60,883 bases of DNA from contig JAZRDM010000050.1 of the NCBI GenBank assembly GCA_045660265.1, positions 1-60,883 of the forward strand. The letters run 5' to 3'. The notes under the pieces are model-generated. The model did no database searches and was not told the origin of the DNA. It saw only the letters and a program-made list of their open reading frames with translations. Each line of letters starts with the position of its first letter. The first letter of the stretch is position 1. The stretch comes from Scatosoma sp045660265. Its GTDB lineage: Bacteria > Bacillota > Clostridia > Christensenellales > Borkfalkiaceae. Made by a program: the position numbers and the translations under genes. Below are positions 43,246-53,172 of the stretch, piece after piece.

Positions 43246-43674
43246 ATGTTAGATTCTCCTAAAACCAAAAAAGCTATAATTTTTACCATTGCCACTATGG
43301 TTTGTTTATGCGCGGAAGCTTTGGATATTGTAAAAATAATGGGCGAGCACGCTTCTGATACATATTGGGTGGTGGAAAGCCTTCTTGGTACTATCTTAGT
43401 GATTATTATAACCAACTTAATTGCTTTTATTGTGCGAATAAGGGCGTTGTTAAAAGTAATGCGTGGGGATAGTATTGGTAAAGTTTCTTATATAGCGTCG
43501 TTGATTTTACGTTCGTTTTATATTGATCTTCAAATTCTTGGCTTGATTATGTACGTCAATATGGAATCTATTATGTATATGGAAATTATGTTGCCAACTT
43601 TGATGGGTGGCGTCATTCTTTTAGGAAGTATCGCTATGTATATGGACTTCGTCAGTCGAAAAGAAAATTATTAA
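43246..43674 (+). CDS. Four-helix membrane protein, hypothetical
   Basis: 142 residues with helices near 11-30, 43-66, 82-102 and 110-133, and an Arg/Lys-containing loop after helix 2. The layout resembles small DUF2975-type proteins, but the similarity is not strong enough to assign. Single gene with its own promoter; SD AAGGG. Confidence 0.7.
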   Translation: MLDSPKTKKAIIFTIATMVCLCAEALDIVKIMGEHASDTYWVVESLLGTILVIIITNLIAFIVRIRALLKVMRGDSIGKVSYIASLILRSFYIDLQILGLIMYVNMESIMYMEIMLPTLMGGVILLGSIAMYMDFVSRKENY

Positions 43675-43717
43675 CCTTTTACTCGATAGCTTTATATAAA
43701 ATAAGGAAGAAAAACGA

Positions 43718-43746
43718 TTGACATTCCCCCGCCGATTTGCTATAAT
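43718..43746 (+). promoter_or_regulatory. Promoter of the pheST T-box transcript
   Basis: TTGACA (43718-43723), 17-bp spacer, TATAAT (43741-43746). Confidence 0.85.
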
Positions 43747-43752
43747 AACAAA

Positions 43753-44037
43753 TAGTTAAATAAAGGCGAAGACAAAGCAGGTTTTTTCAACGCCCGTTTC
43801 TAAAGAGAGCGAGTCCGCAGGCTGAAAGGCTCGCGAAACGGAGAAAAATACCATTTCACTTTCGAGCCGTATCGGTGAGCCAAAGCGAACAACGTATCGC
43901 AAGGGGGTAGTCGATACCGCGATTCGCGCGTTATAGCGAGAAAATAAGATGCGGAAGCGAGTAATGCTTTCGTAACGTCAGGTGGTACCGCGGATATATT
44001 CGCCCTGCGTAAGCTTTTTGCTTACGCAGGGTTTTTT
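43753..44037 (+). promoter_or_regulatory. T-box leader, phenylalanine-specific, for pheST
   Basis: Uncharged tRNA-Phe binding lets transcription proceed into pheST. The T-box core GGTGGTACCGCG at 43981-43992 is canonical. The likely specifier is TTC (Phe) at 43855-43857, in the ATACCATTTCAC context typical of specifier loops. The terminator is CCCTGCGTAAGC/GCTTACGCAGGG with TTTTT loop and six T (44003-44037). Specifier, core, terminator and downstream gene agree. Confidence 0.93.
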
Positions 44038-44107
44038 GTTTATCCAAGTTGCAACGCCTTTAAGTACTAAAACCAGGTTAAAAACACATTCGGAGGAATG
44101 AAAAGAT

Positions 44108-45121
44108 ATGAAAGAAAAAATCGCGTCCTTGCGTGCGGACATCTTAAGCGCAATGGAACAAACGGAAACAGGCAGAGCGTTATACGAACTCAAACTCCGT
44201 TTCCAAGCAGAACTCAAAGTCATCATGTCAGGCATGAAAGACTTACCTAAAGAAGACCGTCCCACTTTTGGGAAAGTAGTCAACGAATTTAAACAAGCGA
44301 TGGAAGAAGCGTTCGAAGCGCGTGCAATTATCGTTCGCAAAATGGAAATGGACAAAAAATATGCCGCAGAACGTATCGATATCAGTATGCCGGGCAGAAA
44401 ATATAAGGGCGGTGCATTACACCCCATCACGCTTGTCAAAAACGAGCTTATCGATATTTTTGCAGGCATGGGCTTTAAGGTGTTTGAAGGCCCCGAAGTA
44501 GAAACAGATTATTATAATTTCACGGCACTCAACACGCCGAAGGACCACCCTGCAAGAGATATGCAAGACACCTTCTATCTTGCAGATAACTTGCTTTTGC
44601 GCACGCAGACGTCGGCTGGGCAAATTCGTGTTATGGAAAACGGCAAGCCGCCCATTAAAATCTTATCCCCGGGCAGAGTATTCCGTTCGGATGACGACGC
44701 AACGCACTCGCCCATGTTTCACCAAATGGAAGGGCTTGTTGTGGATAAAGGCATCACGCTTTGCGACTTACAAGGTATGCTTGGCGAATTTGCTAGAAAA
44801 ATGTTCACTTCTTCGACAAAAGTCCGCCTTCGTCCTTCCTATTTCCCGTTTACCGAACCTAGCGTAGAAGTTGATTTAAGCTGTTCGGAATGCGGCGGTA
44901 AAGGCTGCCGTCTTTGCAAAGGTACGGGCTGGATAGAAGTACTCGGCGCGGGTATGGTAAACCGCCACGTTCTTGAAAACTGCGGCGTAGATCCCGACGA
45001 ATACACGGGCTTTGCATTCGGTATGGGTATCGAACGTATCGCAATGCTCAAATACGGCATCAACAACATCAAAACGTTGTTCGAAAACGACACCCGTTTC
45101 TTAGAACAGTTTGAAGACTAA
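44108..45121 (+). CDS. pheS: Phenylalanyl-tRNA synthetase alpha subunit
   Basis: Catalytic class II subunit. An N-terminal coiled coil (1-85) is followed by the catalytic domain with the ARDMQDTFY motif, RVFRSDDDATHSPMFHQ and the C-terminal FGMGIERIAML. 337 residues. A Cys-rich insert (CSECGGKGCRLCKGTG) replaces the usual strand and may bind zinc. RBS GGAGGA. Confidence 0.95.
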   Translation: MKEKIASLRADILSAMEQTETGRALYELKLRFQAELKVIMSGMKDLPKEDRPTFGKVVNEFKQAMEEAFEARAIIVRKMEMDKKYAAERIDISMPGRKYKGGALHPITLVKNELIDIFAGMGFKVFEGPEVETDYYNFTALNTPKDHPARDMQDTFYLADNLLLRTQTSAGQIRVMENGKPPIKILSPGRVFRSDDDATHSPMFHQMEGLVVDKGITLCDLQGMLGEFARKMFTSSTKVRLRPSYFPFTEPSVEVDLSCSECGGKGCRLCKGTGWIEVLGAGMVNRHVLENCGVDPDEYTGFAFGMGIERIAMLKYGINNIKTLFENDTRFLEQFED

Positions 45122-45140
45122 AAAGGAGGAGAAAAGAAAA

Positions 45141-47579
45141 ATGAAAGCACCTTTCAGTTGGTTAAAAGATTACGTAGATATCGACGTTTCCGCGCAAGAG
45201 CTTGCGGATAAACTCTTCTCCTGCGGTTTTGAAGTAGAAGAACTCATCTATTTAGGCGAAAAAGTTACCAAGGTAGTGGTAGGCGAGGTCAAAGCGCTCA
45301 CGCCCCACCCTGATAGCGACCACATGCAAATTTGCGTAGTGGACTGTGGCGACGAATACGGCCACGATTTACAAATCGTTACGGGCGCTGATAACGTATA
45401 CGTTGGTATGAAAACGCCTTGCGCGCTCGACGGCTCTACGGTAGTGGAAAGTGACCCCAAAGCGTTGGAAAAGAACCCCAGCGGTATTAAAAGGATTAAA
45501 AAAGGCAAGCTCCGCGGTGTAGAATCATACGGTATGCTCTGCTCGGGCGAAGAACTCGGTATCAATGAAGATTTCTATAAAGGCGCCGAATATTACGGCT
45601 TGCTCGATTTGGCAAAAGACGCTCCCGTAGGCGAAGACATTCGTAAAGTGGTGGGCTTAGACGACTGGATTTTCGACATTTCCATCACGGCAAACCGCCC
45701 CGACTGTCAATGCATTTTAGGGATTGCAAGAGAAGTGGCGGCGGTGTTAAATAAACCCTTCAAAGCCCCTTCGTATGCCTATACAGCGCACGAAACGACG
45801 GCTGCGCCCATTACGGTAGAAGTGCAAGCGCCCGATCTTTGTCCCCGCTACGTAGGTCATTACGTAGAAAACGTAAGCGGCGGCGAAACGCCCGCTTGGA
45901 TGCGTAAACGCTTGGCGCTTTCGGATATTCGTTCCATTTCGCCTATCGTTGATATCACCAACTTTGTCTTGCTTGAAATGGGTCAACCCATGCACGCATT
46001 CGACGCAGACGATATCGGGGATAGAAAAATTATCGTTCGCCGTGCAGCGCAAGGGGAAAAGATTGTAACGCTCGACGAAAAAGAATTCACGCTTACGCCC
46101 GATAACTTAGTTATTTGTGATGGCAATAAACCCGTTGCGCTCGCAGGTATTATGGGCGGTTTAAACAGCGAAATTAAAGACAGTACTAAAAACGTATTCT
46201 TCGAATCGGCTAAGTTCGCTAGAGACAATGTAAGAAAAACGTCTCGTGCACTCGGCCAATCTTCCGATTCTTCCGTTCGTTTCGAACGCGGCGTGGATGC
46301 ATACACCAACTATTACGGTATGGCAAGAGCGTTGCATTTAATCGAAGAGCTCGGCTGTGGAAAAGTTACAACCCTTTGTCAAGACGTTTGCGCAGTAGAT
46401 TTAACGCCCCGCAAAATGACGGCAAGCATTGCAAAAATCAACGCGCTTTTGGGTATTACAGTTCCTAATGCAGAAATCGAAAGTATTTTAAAACGCCTTG
46501 ACTTCAAACCCGAAATCAACGGCGATATGCTCACCGTCGAAGTCCCTGGCTATCGCGACGACGTGGATAACTATCCCGACTTAGCCGAAGAAATTATCCG
46601 TATGTACGGTTACGACCATATCGTACCCACCTTCTTGGAAAAGGCAAGCGTTACGGGCGGCGGTTTAAGCGACGAACAAAAGAAAGAATTGCATTTAAAG
46701 AATATCTTAAAAACGCAAGGCTTCATGGAAGCGTACAACTATTCTTTCTATTCGCCGAAAGACCTTGACTTAATGAAACTTCCCGAAGATGCAGTGGAAA
46801 GAAATGCAGTTAAAATTCTCAATCCCATCAGTGAAGATTTGTCCATTATGCGTACCTTCTTAGCTCCGTCCATGTTGCAAAATGCGGTAAGAAACATTCG
46901 TCGCGGCAACGACGAGGGCAGAGAGTTTGAAATTGCAAACGTTTATTTACCTAACAATACGGCAGCAAGCGAGCAGCCCGACGAAAGAAGCCATCTCGTT
47001 CTTGGTATTTGGGGCGCGAAGTGCGATTTCTTCGATATGAAGGGCGCAATCGAAGTGCTTGGCGAACTCTTCCATATCCAATTTGCGTTTGAACGCGCGG
47101 AAAAGAGTTATCTCCATCCCGGCGTTTCTGCAAACGTACTTGTTGGCAAAACGGTTGTCGGACAAATCGGCGAGCTTGACCCGTCCATTGCGCTTTCTCT
47201 CGGTTTAGATAAAAAGGTATACCTTGGCGAACTTGATTTAGCGGCGTTGAAAGATAATTTAAACGACGCAATTGCCTATAAAAACTTACCCAAATTCCCC
47301 GCAGTACAACGCGACTTGGCATTGATTGCCGACGAAAAGCTTACTTGCGGTGAAATCGAAGAAGTGTTATTGCATTCTTGCAAATACGTAACCAAGGCAA
47401 AGCTCTTCGACGTTTACCGCGGCGGTCAGCTTCCCGAAGGGAAAAAGAGTATGGCGTTCACGCTTACGTTTACGCCTGACGCTACGGCGGAAAAGGCATT
47501 CACGCCCGAAGTGCTTGACGGGTTTGTGAAAAAGATTTTGGGTAACTTGAAATTTAAGTTAGGCGTAGAACTTCGCTAA
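45141..47579 (+). CDS. pheT: Phenylalanyl-tRNA synthetase beta subunit
   Basis: 812 residues: tRNA-binding OB fold (about 40-155), B3/B4 editing region, B5 domain and the C-terminal anticodon-binding FDX domain. Start 45141 follows AAAAGGAGGAG; a frame reaching back into pheS is ignored. Partner of PheS under T-box control. Confidence 0.95.
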   Translation: MKAPFSWLKDYVDIDVSAQELADKLFSCGFEVEELIYLGEKVTKVVVGEVKALTPHPDSDHMQICVVDCGDEYGHDLQIVTGADNVYVGMKTPCALDGSTVVESDPKALEKNPSGIKRIKKGKLRGVESYGMLCSGEELGINEDFYKGAEYYGLLDLAKDAPVGEDIRKVVGLDDWIFDISITANRPDCQCILGIAREVAAVLNKPFKAPSYAYTAHETTAAPITVEVQAPDLCPRYVGHYVENVSGGETPAWMRKRLALSDIRSISPIVDITNFVLLEMGQPMHAFDADDIGDRKIIVRRAAQGEKIVTLDEKEFTLTPDNLVICDGNKPVALAGIMGGLNSEIKDSTKNVFFESAKFARDNVRKTSRALGQSSDSSVRFERGVDAYTNYYGMARALHLIEELGCGKVTTLCQDVCAVDLTPRKMTASIAKINALLGITVPNAEIESILKRLDFKPEINGDMLTVEVPGYRDDVDNYPDLAEEIIRMYGYDHIVPTFLEKASVTGGGLSDEQKKELHLKNILKTQGFMEAYNYSFYSPKDLDLMKLPEDAVERNAVKILNPISEDLSIMRTFLAPSMLQNAVRNIRRGNDEGREFEIANVYLPNNTAASEQPDERSHLVLGIWGAKCDFFDMKGAIEVLGELFHIQFAFERAEKSYLHPGVSANVLVGKTVVGQIGELDPSIALSLGLDKKVYLGELDLAALKDNLNDAIAYKNLPKFPAVQRDLALIADEKLTCGEIEEVLLHSCKYVTKAKLFDVYRGGQLPEGKKSMAFTLTFTPDATAEKAFTPEVLDGFVKKILGNLKFKLGVELR

Positions 47580-47580
47580 T

Positions 47581-48471
47581 ATGAAAAAACAGCCAAAAAT
47601 AAACAAAATCGGATTTTTTAACGTAGATAAACCGTCGGGGATTGTTTCCTCGACGGTTGTCAACAAACTCAAATGGCTCACGGGGATGCCCTGCGGACAT
47701 ATGGGTACGCTCGACCCGCTTGCCAGCGGCGTATTGCCTGTCGGCGTCGGAAATGCCGCGCGCTTATTCGACTACTTTTTAGATAAGAAAAAAGTATATA
47801 TTGCCGAGTTTACTTTCGGCGTTTCGTCGGATACGCTGGACAGTACGGGAACGCTCGTACAAGGGGGGCATGTACCAAACGAAAGCGAAATTTTGTCCGT
47901 GTTGCCTGCGTTTATCGGGGAAATCGACCAAATTCCGCCTAAGTACAGCGCCAAAAACGTAAACGGTAGAAGAGGGTACGATTTGGCTAGGGAAGGTGTA
48001 GAATTTGAGCTCGCTCCCAAACGTATTCGCATTGACGATATTACGTTGCTTGGTAAATCGGAAAAGACGGAAAATGCTTATAATTTCCGTATCGAATGTG
48101 GCGGCGGTACGTACATTCGTTCTATCGCGCGCGATATTGCGTCTGCACTGAATACCAACGCGGTAATGAGTGCTTTGCACCGTGTTCAAAGCGGCGCGTT
48201 TTTGATAGAAAACGCACTTCCTTTTGAAAAATTACAAAACGACGAATTGACAGGGGAAGAGCTTGAAAAGTATATTATTCCAACGGACAGCGTTTTGCCT
48301 TATCCCACACTCACGCTTACAAGTAAGGGTTGGGAGCGTATTTACAATGGTGTGCGTATTCCCACACAAGCGAAAGACGGGCTGTATAAATTTTATAATG
48401 CAGACGGCAGTTTTTATGGTATTGCCGAGGTGCAACAAGGACTTGCTAAATTAAAAACGAAACTTAGTTAA
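47581..48471 (+). CDS. truB: tRNA pseudouridine-55 synthase
   Basis: 296 residues. The catalytic Asp is in GHMGTLDPLASGVLPVG near residue 47, and YIRSIARDI is conserved. The ATG lies one base after the pheT stop, so translation is probably coupled. The pair with ribF is common in Firmicutes, usually after rbfA; here it follows pheT. Confidence 0.95.
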   Translation: MKKQPKINKIGFFNVDKPSGIVSSTVVNKLKWLTGMPCGHMGTLDPLASGVLPVGVGNAARLFDYFLDKKKVYIAEFTFGVSSDTLDSTGTLVQGGHVPNESEILSVLPAFIGEIDQIPPKYSAKNVNGRRGYDLAREGVEFELAPKRIRIDDITLLGKSEKTENAYNFRIECGGGTYIRSIARDIASALNTNAVMSALHRVQSGAFLIENALPFEKLQNDELTGEELEKYIIPTDSVLPYPTLTLTSKGWERIYNGVRIPTQAKDGLYKFYNADGSFYGIAEVQQGLAKLKTKLS

Positions 48472-48472
48472 T

Positions 48473-49342
48473 ATGTACGAAATTATCTCACTCAACGGAA
48501 AATGGAATATGCAAACGCCTTGCGTGGTATTGCTTGGCGGGTTCGACGGCGCGCACATAGGGCACGCTAGTTTATTTGCCGCAGCGAAAAACTACGGCTT
48601 GCCTGTTGGTGTGATGACTATTCTCGGCGGTAAGGGCAAGAGTTTGTTTACTCCTGCAGAACGTCAAGAAATTTTTACTTCGCTTGGCGCAGATTTTGTT
48701 TTACAGATGCGCTTTCACGAAATTCAAACGCTTTCTCCTAAGCAATTTTTAGATGGTTTAATGGATAAATTACAAATCCAAGCCTTTGTTTGCGGAACGG
48801 ATTTCCGTTTTGGCTTTCAAGCTTCTGGAGATGTAGAATTTTTAAAAGCATATACACATGGTAGAGTTGAAATAAAAAATTTAATCGAAAAAAGCGGTGA
48901 AAAAATTGCCACTACGGCAATCAAATGCGCGATTAAAAGCGGAGAGGTGGAGAAGGCAAACGAACTGCTTGCAATTCCTTTCTTTGTAAAAGGCGAAGTA
49001 AAAAAGGATAGGGGCGTTGGAAAAACAATTGGTTTCCCGACGGCAAACGTTTTGTATCCAAAGGATAAATTCCCTATCAAACAAGGGGTATATCATACGC
49101 AAGCGCAAGTAAATGGAAAGACGTATCAAGCGATTACAAACTACGGCGCGCGTCCTACGTTTGAAAATGATAGTGTGGTAACGGAAACGCATTTAATAGG
49201 CTTTGAAGGCGATTTATATAATCAAACGTTAAACGTTCAATTTATCCGATATCTGCGCGATATTCAAAAATTTAACAATGTAGAACAGTTGCAAAATCAA
49301 TTGCGTTGCGACGTTGCTGAGGTTTGTAAAAATGAAAATTGA
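48473..49342 (+). CDS. ribF: Bifunctional riboflavin kinase/FAD synthetase
   Basis: Makes FMN and FAD. The N-terminal nucleotidyltransferase has GGFDGAHIGHASL, and the C-terminal kinase has KTIGFPTANV and GVYHTQAQV. 289 residues. It starts one base after truB and overlaps the next gene by 11 bases. Confidence 0.94.
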   Translation: MYEIISLNGKWNMQTPCVVLLGGFDGAHIGHASLFAAAKNYGLPVGVMTILGGKGKSLFTPAERQEIFTSLGADFVLQMRFHEIQTLSPKQFLDGLMDKLQIQAFVCGTDFRFGFQASGDVEFLKAYTHGRVEIKNLIEKSGEKIATTAIKCAIKSGEVEKANELLAIPFFVKGEVKKDRGVGKTIGFPTANVLYPKDKFPIKQGVYHTQAQVNGKTYQAITNYGARPTFENDSVVTETHLIGFEGDLYNQTLNVQFIRYLRDIQKFNNVEQLQNQLRCDVAEVCKNEN

Positions 49343-50408
49343 AAAGATAGATAAAAATTTAGATATACGTAGTCAAACGCTTTCCGCTTCGTTGCGCACG
49401 TACAAAATCCCTGATGAGCATTTTGCATTGTACGGAATTTCTTACGAAGAACGTTCAAAATCTTTTGTTCGAATGGATACGGAAATTGCCCAATCTGTCA
49501 GTGAGGCGGTGGGTGTTTTAGCACGTCGTTTGTCGGGTGGCAGAGTTTGTTTTACAACCAATGCAAACTGTATCCGTCTTACGTCAACCTACGAAGATTT
49601 TTGTCGTATGCCCCACATGGCACTCACGGGTTCAAGCGGATTTTCCCTTTTACAGCAAACGGAAAACGGCGAAAAATTTGTTGCCAATCTTGCGCCTATT
49701 TATACGGACGAGGGCGGTTTTACGGCAAACGCCGTTTTAAAGGGCGAGGGTATGCGCTCTTATATCTTATATTTTCCGTTGTATAACGAAGTCAATTCCT
49801 TATCGCTCTCGTTTAATGAAGACGCTACAGTTTTGCCCTATCATCCTTATCGCGCGCTTGCGCCTATTTTATATTACGGCTCGTCTATCACGCAAGGCGG
49901 TTGCGCAAGTCGCCCGGATAACGCCTACCAAGCGCTTATTTCTAAACGCAATAAAATCGACTTTATCAACTTAGGTTTTAGCGGCAGCGCGCGTGCCGAA
50001 TCCTTGCTCATTAAATACATGGGTGGGATCAATTGCTCTTTATTCGTTTGCGATTACGATCATAACGCGCCCACTGTAGAGTATTTGCAAGCAACGCATT
50101 ACGCCTTATATGAAACGTATCGAAGCTTGCAACCCAACGTGCCTATTTTATTTATATCCAAACCGGATATTCAGCTTGATGAAAATGGAATAAAGCGTGA
50201 TAAAATTATTCGTTCTACCTATCAACGCGCGAGAAAGCAAGGGGATAACAACGTCTACTTTTTATCGGGGAAAAGCTTTTACGCAAACAAAGACTGCTGG
50301 AATTTTTCCGTAGAAGGCTGTCATCCTACCGATTACGGCTTTGCGGTAATGGCAGAAAAAATTTACAAAAAAATATGCAAAATCGATAATAAATTTGCAG
50401 GAGAATAA
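49332..50408 (+). CDS. SGNH/GDSL-type hydrolase
   Basis: 358 residues with an N-terminal beta-rich domain (~1-170) and a C-terminal SGNH domain: YYGSSITQGG with the nucleophile Ser near residue 184, a Gly in GFSGSARAE, and the catalytic dyad HPTDYG near 334. This two-domain form occurs among carbohydrate esterases. No signal peptide, so it is cytosolic as written. It starts inside the end of ribF with GAGG upstream. Substrate unknown. Confidence 0.85.
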   Translation: MKIEKIDKNLDIRSQTLSASLRTYKIPDEHFALYGISYEERSKSFVRMDTEIAQSVSEAVGVLARRLSGGRVCFTTNANCIRLTSTYEDFCRMPHMALTGSSGFSLLQQTENGEKFVANLAPIYTDEGGFTANAVLKGEGMRSYILYFPLYNEVNSLSLSFNEDATVLPYHPYRALAPILYYGSSITQGGCASRPDNAYQALISKRNKIDFINLGFSGSARAESLLIKYMGGINCSLFVCDYDHNAPTVEYLQATHYALYETYRSLQPNVPILFISKPDIQLDENGIKRDKIIRSTYQRARKQGDNNVYFLSGKSFYANKDCWNFSVEGCHPTDYGFAVMAEKIYKKICKIDNKFAGE

Positions 50409-50411
50409 CCT

Positions 50412-51257
50412 ATGATTAAATTTGGTCCCAGCGGCAATAGCGAGCGTTTTTACGCATTAGGACTTTCGCACAGCGAACAATCCGCCTCTTACGTCAAAGA
50501 AATGGGTTTAGATTGTTTTGAATATTCCTTTGGCCGCGGCGTACGTATGACAGATGAAAAAGCACTTTCTATCGGCGCGGCATTTCAAAACGCAGGCGTA
50601 GAGATCTCTGTTCACGCGCCTTATTTTATCAACTTCGCAAACCCCGACGACGAAATGGCGCAAAAGTCTTACGGCTATGTATTAGACAGTGCAAAAATGG
50701 TTGCGCTGATGGGCGGCGAGCGTATCGTCTTTCATCCTGCAGCGCAAGGCAAGGTTTCTCGTCAAGAAGCGGTGGAAAAAACGTCTGACCGATTAAAAAT
50801 TTTGCGCGATTATATCTACGAGAATAATATGCAGCATTTAAAATTCTGTCCCGAAACTATGGGTAAACTCGCCCAAATCGGTACGGTGGAAGAAATTGCA
50901 CAATTTTGCCAAATAGACCCTGTTTTCACGCCTTGTATCGACTTCGGGCATATCAATGCACGCGAGCAAGGCTCTCTCAACACGGCAACCGACTACAAAA
51001 CCCGCTTAGAATACTTAATCGACAAGCTTGGTTACGAGCGCATGAAACACTTCCACGTACATTTCTCAAAAATTATGTATTCCGTGAAAGGCGAGATTAA
51101 GCATTTAACATTCGAGGACGAAACGTACGGCCCTAATTTCGAGCCACTCGCTCTCGCGCTCAAAGATCTCGCGTTAGAACCCTATATTATTAGCGAGTCG
51201 GCAGGCACGCAAGATATCGACGCGCTCGCTATGAAACGCATTTATTTAGGAGATTAA
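50412..51257 (+). CDS. Endonuclease IV-like TIM-barrel protein
   Basis: 281 residues of the AP endonuclease family 2 barrel. Metal-ligand candidates are VHAPY, FHPAA, CPETMGK, CIDFGHINA, HVHFSK and SESAG, in the order of endonuclease IV (Nfo). It may repair abasic DNA or be a sugar isomerase of the same fold; the full ligand set favours Nfo-like activity. RBS CAGGAG, three bases after the SGNH gene. Confidence 0.85.
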   Translation: MIKFGPSGNSERFYALGLSHSEQSASYVKEMGLDCFEYSFGRGVRMTDEKALSIGAAFQNAGVEISVHAPYFINFANPDDEMAQKSYGYVLDSAKMVALMGGERIVFHPAAQGKVSRQEAVEKTSDRLKILRDYIYENNMQHLKFCPETMGKLAQIGTVEEIAQFCQIDPVFTPCIDFGHINAREQGSLNTATDYKTRLEYLIDKLGYERMKHFHVHFSKIMYSVKGEIKHLTFEDETYGPNFEPLALALKDLALEPYIISESAGTQDIDALAMKRIYLGD

Positions 51258-51289
51258 CGTATTTTTTTAGAGATATCCTTGTTGGATAG

Positions 51290-51318
51290 TTGACGAAAAT
51301 TAAATTTTTTGCTACAAT
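51290..51318 (+). promoter_or_regulatory. Promoter of pepP
   Basis: TTGACG (51290-51295), 17-bp spacer, TACAAT (51313-51318). Transcript start near 51325, 12 bases before the ATG. Confidence 0.7.
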
Positions 51319-51336
51319 ACAAGCATAGGTGAAAAA

Positions 51337-52389
51337 ATGAACCAACTTAACGTCAAAAAAATCATACAAGCGGTAAAATCCGAAGCGGTGTATTTTTCTT
51401 GTGAAACGTTACAACGCTACGCGATTGGTTTTGAAGCAGAAAACGGTTGTGTCGTTATTGATAAAACGGGCGCAACGTTATACACGGATAAACGCTATAT
51501 CGAAGCGGCGGAAAAACTTCTTACGGGTGATGCAAAGGCAACGCTGTATTCAAAGGATGAAGTAATGAAACGCTTGTCTTCCTATCAAAGCGTAGGCATT
51601 TCCTTTGGGGAAACGTTGCATACGGAGTATCTCGCCCTTGAAAAAGAAGGTATTACGCTTGTAGATATCGACGAAGCGCTGGAAAAAGTGATGGCGCAAA
51701 AAAGCGAGTGGGAGCTTGCCAATATTCAAACCGCTTGCGAAATAGCGGAAGAAGCCTATTTGGCGCTTTTGCCTCAAATCAAAGAAGGCATGACGGAAAC
51801 GGAAGTTGCAGCGCTTCTCGAATACGAAATGCGTAAACGCGGCGCGCAGGGCTTATCGTTTGCGACGATTGTCGCATTTGGCGCGCATGCAGCTGTCCCG
51901 CATCACGAAACGGGAGATACGAAACTGCAATACGGCGACGAAATTTTGATAGATTTCGGCTGTAAGGTCAACGGCTATTGCTCGGACATCACGCGCACCT
52001 GCTTATTTGGCGACGATGGAAAACACGAAGCGTTTAAAAAAGCGTATCAAGCCGTGTTGACAGCGCACAATCTCGTTCAACAGCAGCTTGTTTCGGGTAT
52101 GACAGGCAAGCAAGCGGACGCAATCGCGCGCGAATATTTACAAAGCCAAGGCTATGGTGAATATTTCACGCATTCATTAGGGCACGGTATCGGCTTAAAG
52201 GTGCACGAATACCCTGGCGTTAGCCCTCGCACTGAAACAATTTTACAAAACGGAATGGTCTTCTCTGACGAACCTGGCGTATATGTCGCAGGTGAATACG
52301 GTATTCGTATCGAAGACACCATCACGCTGAAAGACGGAAAGGTTTTCAGCTTTATGGGTAAAACGGATAAAAATCTCATTATCTTATAG
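51337..52389 (+). CDS. pepP: Xaa-Pro aminopeptidase
   Basis: 350-residue M24 metallopeptidase. Metal ligands are seen in LIDFGCKVNGYCSDITRT, HSLGHGIGLKVHE, DEPGVY and GIRIEDT. The N-terminal ~125 residues form the creatinase-like domain. It precedes efp, a widespread pairing that fits handling of Pro-rich proteins. Stop codon TAG. Confidence 0.93.
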   Translation: MNQLNVKKIIQAVKSEAVYFSCETLQRYAIGFEAENGCVVIDKTGATLYTDKRYIEAAEKLLTGDAKATLYSKDEVMKRLSSYQSVGISFGETLHTEYLALEKEGITLVDIDEALEKVMAQKSEWELANIQTACEIAEEAYLALLPQIKEGMTETEVAALLEYEMRKRGAQGLSFATIVAFGAHAAVPHHETGDTKLQYGDEILIDFGCKVNGYCSDITRTCLFGDDGKHEAFKKAYQAVLTAHNLVQQQLVSGMTGKQADAIAREYLQSQGYGEYFTHSLGHGIGLKVHEYPGVSPRTETILQNGMVFSDEPGVYVAGEYGIRIEDTITLKDGKVFSFMGKTDKNLIIL

Positions 52390-52479
52390 AAAACTGCGCG
52401 TTTGCGTCTTAAGAAGGTAAGATAACGAGAAAAAAATAAAAAACAAAAACAATATAATTATAACAAGGAGAAAATTGTT

Positions 52480-53043
52480 ATGGCACAAATTTTAGCAGGC
52501 GATATTCGTAAAGGCGTTACTTTCGAGTATAAGAGCGGTGTTTACACGGTAACGGATTTCCAACACGTAAAACCTGGTAAAGGCGCAGCGTTCGTAAGAA
52601 CGACGCTTAAGAACGTAGTTACGGGTCAAGTATTGTCCAACGAAACGTTCAACCCTACGACCAAGCTTGAAACGGCTCAAGTAGAAACCAAGAAGATGAC
52701 GTATTCGTACTATGACGGCGAATTCTATGTATTCATGGACGAAGAATACAACCAAGAAATGCTTACGTTCGATCAAGTAGAAGAAGCGCTCAAATACATC
52801 AAAGAAAACGATACCGTAACGGTAAAATTCCTTTACGGCAAAGCATTCTCGGTTGAACCTGAAAACTTCGTTGAACTTAAAGTTATCGAAGCAGAACCCG
52901 GCGTAAAGGGTAACACGGCTACCAACGTAATGAAGAATGCAAAGGTAGAAACGGGCGCAACCATTCAAGTTCCCATGTTCGTAGAAGAAGGCGAAACCAT
53001 TCGTATCGACACGAGAACCGGCGAATACATGAGCAGAGTTTAA
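52480..53043 (+). CDS. efp: Elongation factor P
   Basis: 187 residues. Relieves ribosome stalling at polyproline. KPGKGAAF near residue 31 is the modified-tip loop and the three-domain length is standard. Codons show the strong bias of highly expressed genes. RBS AAGGAG. Relevant locally because the A4 and B array proteins are proline-rich. Confidence 0.95.
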   Translation: MAQILAGDIRKGVTFEYKSGVYTVTDFQHVKPGKGAAFVRTTLKNVVTGQVLSNETFNPTTKLETAQVETKKMTYSYYDGEFYVFMDEEYNQEMLTFDQVEEALKYIKENDTVTVKFLYGKAFSVEPENFVELKVIEAEPGVKGNTATNVMKNAKVETGATIQVPMFVEEGETIRIDTRTGEYMSRV

Positions 53044-53080
53044 TTCTCTCATTTCGCTTCCGTTATAATTAAAGAATATA

Positions 53081-53116
53081 AAAATGCAGGTGCGTATTTC
53101 GTATCCTGCATTTTGT
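53081..53116 (+). terminator. Probable terminator after efp
   Basis: AAAATGCAGG and CCTGCATTTT form a 10-bp stem with a 14-base loop. The U-run is short. Confidence 0.55.
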
Positions 53117-53172
53117 CGTTGATTTTTTTATAAATAACGACAACGTTTTAACGTCATATAGGAAGAAATATT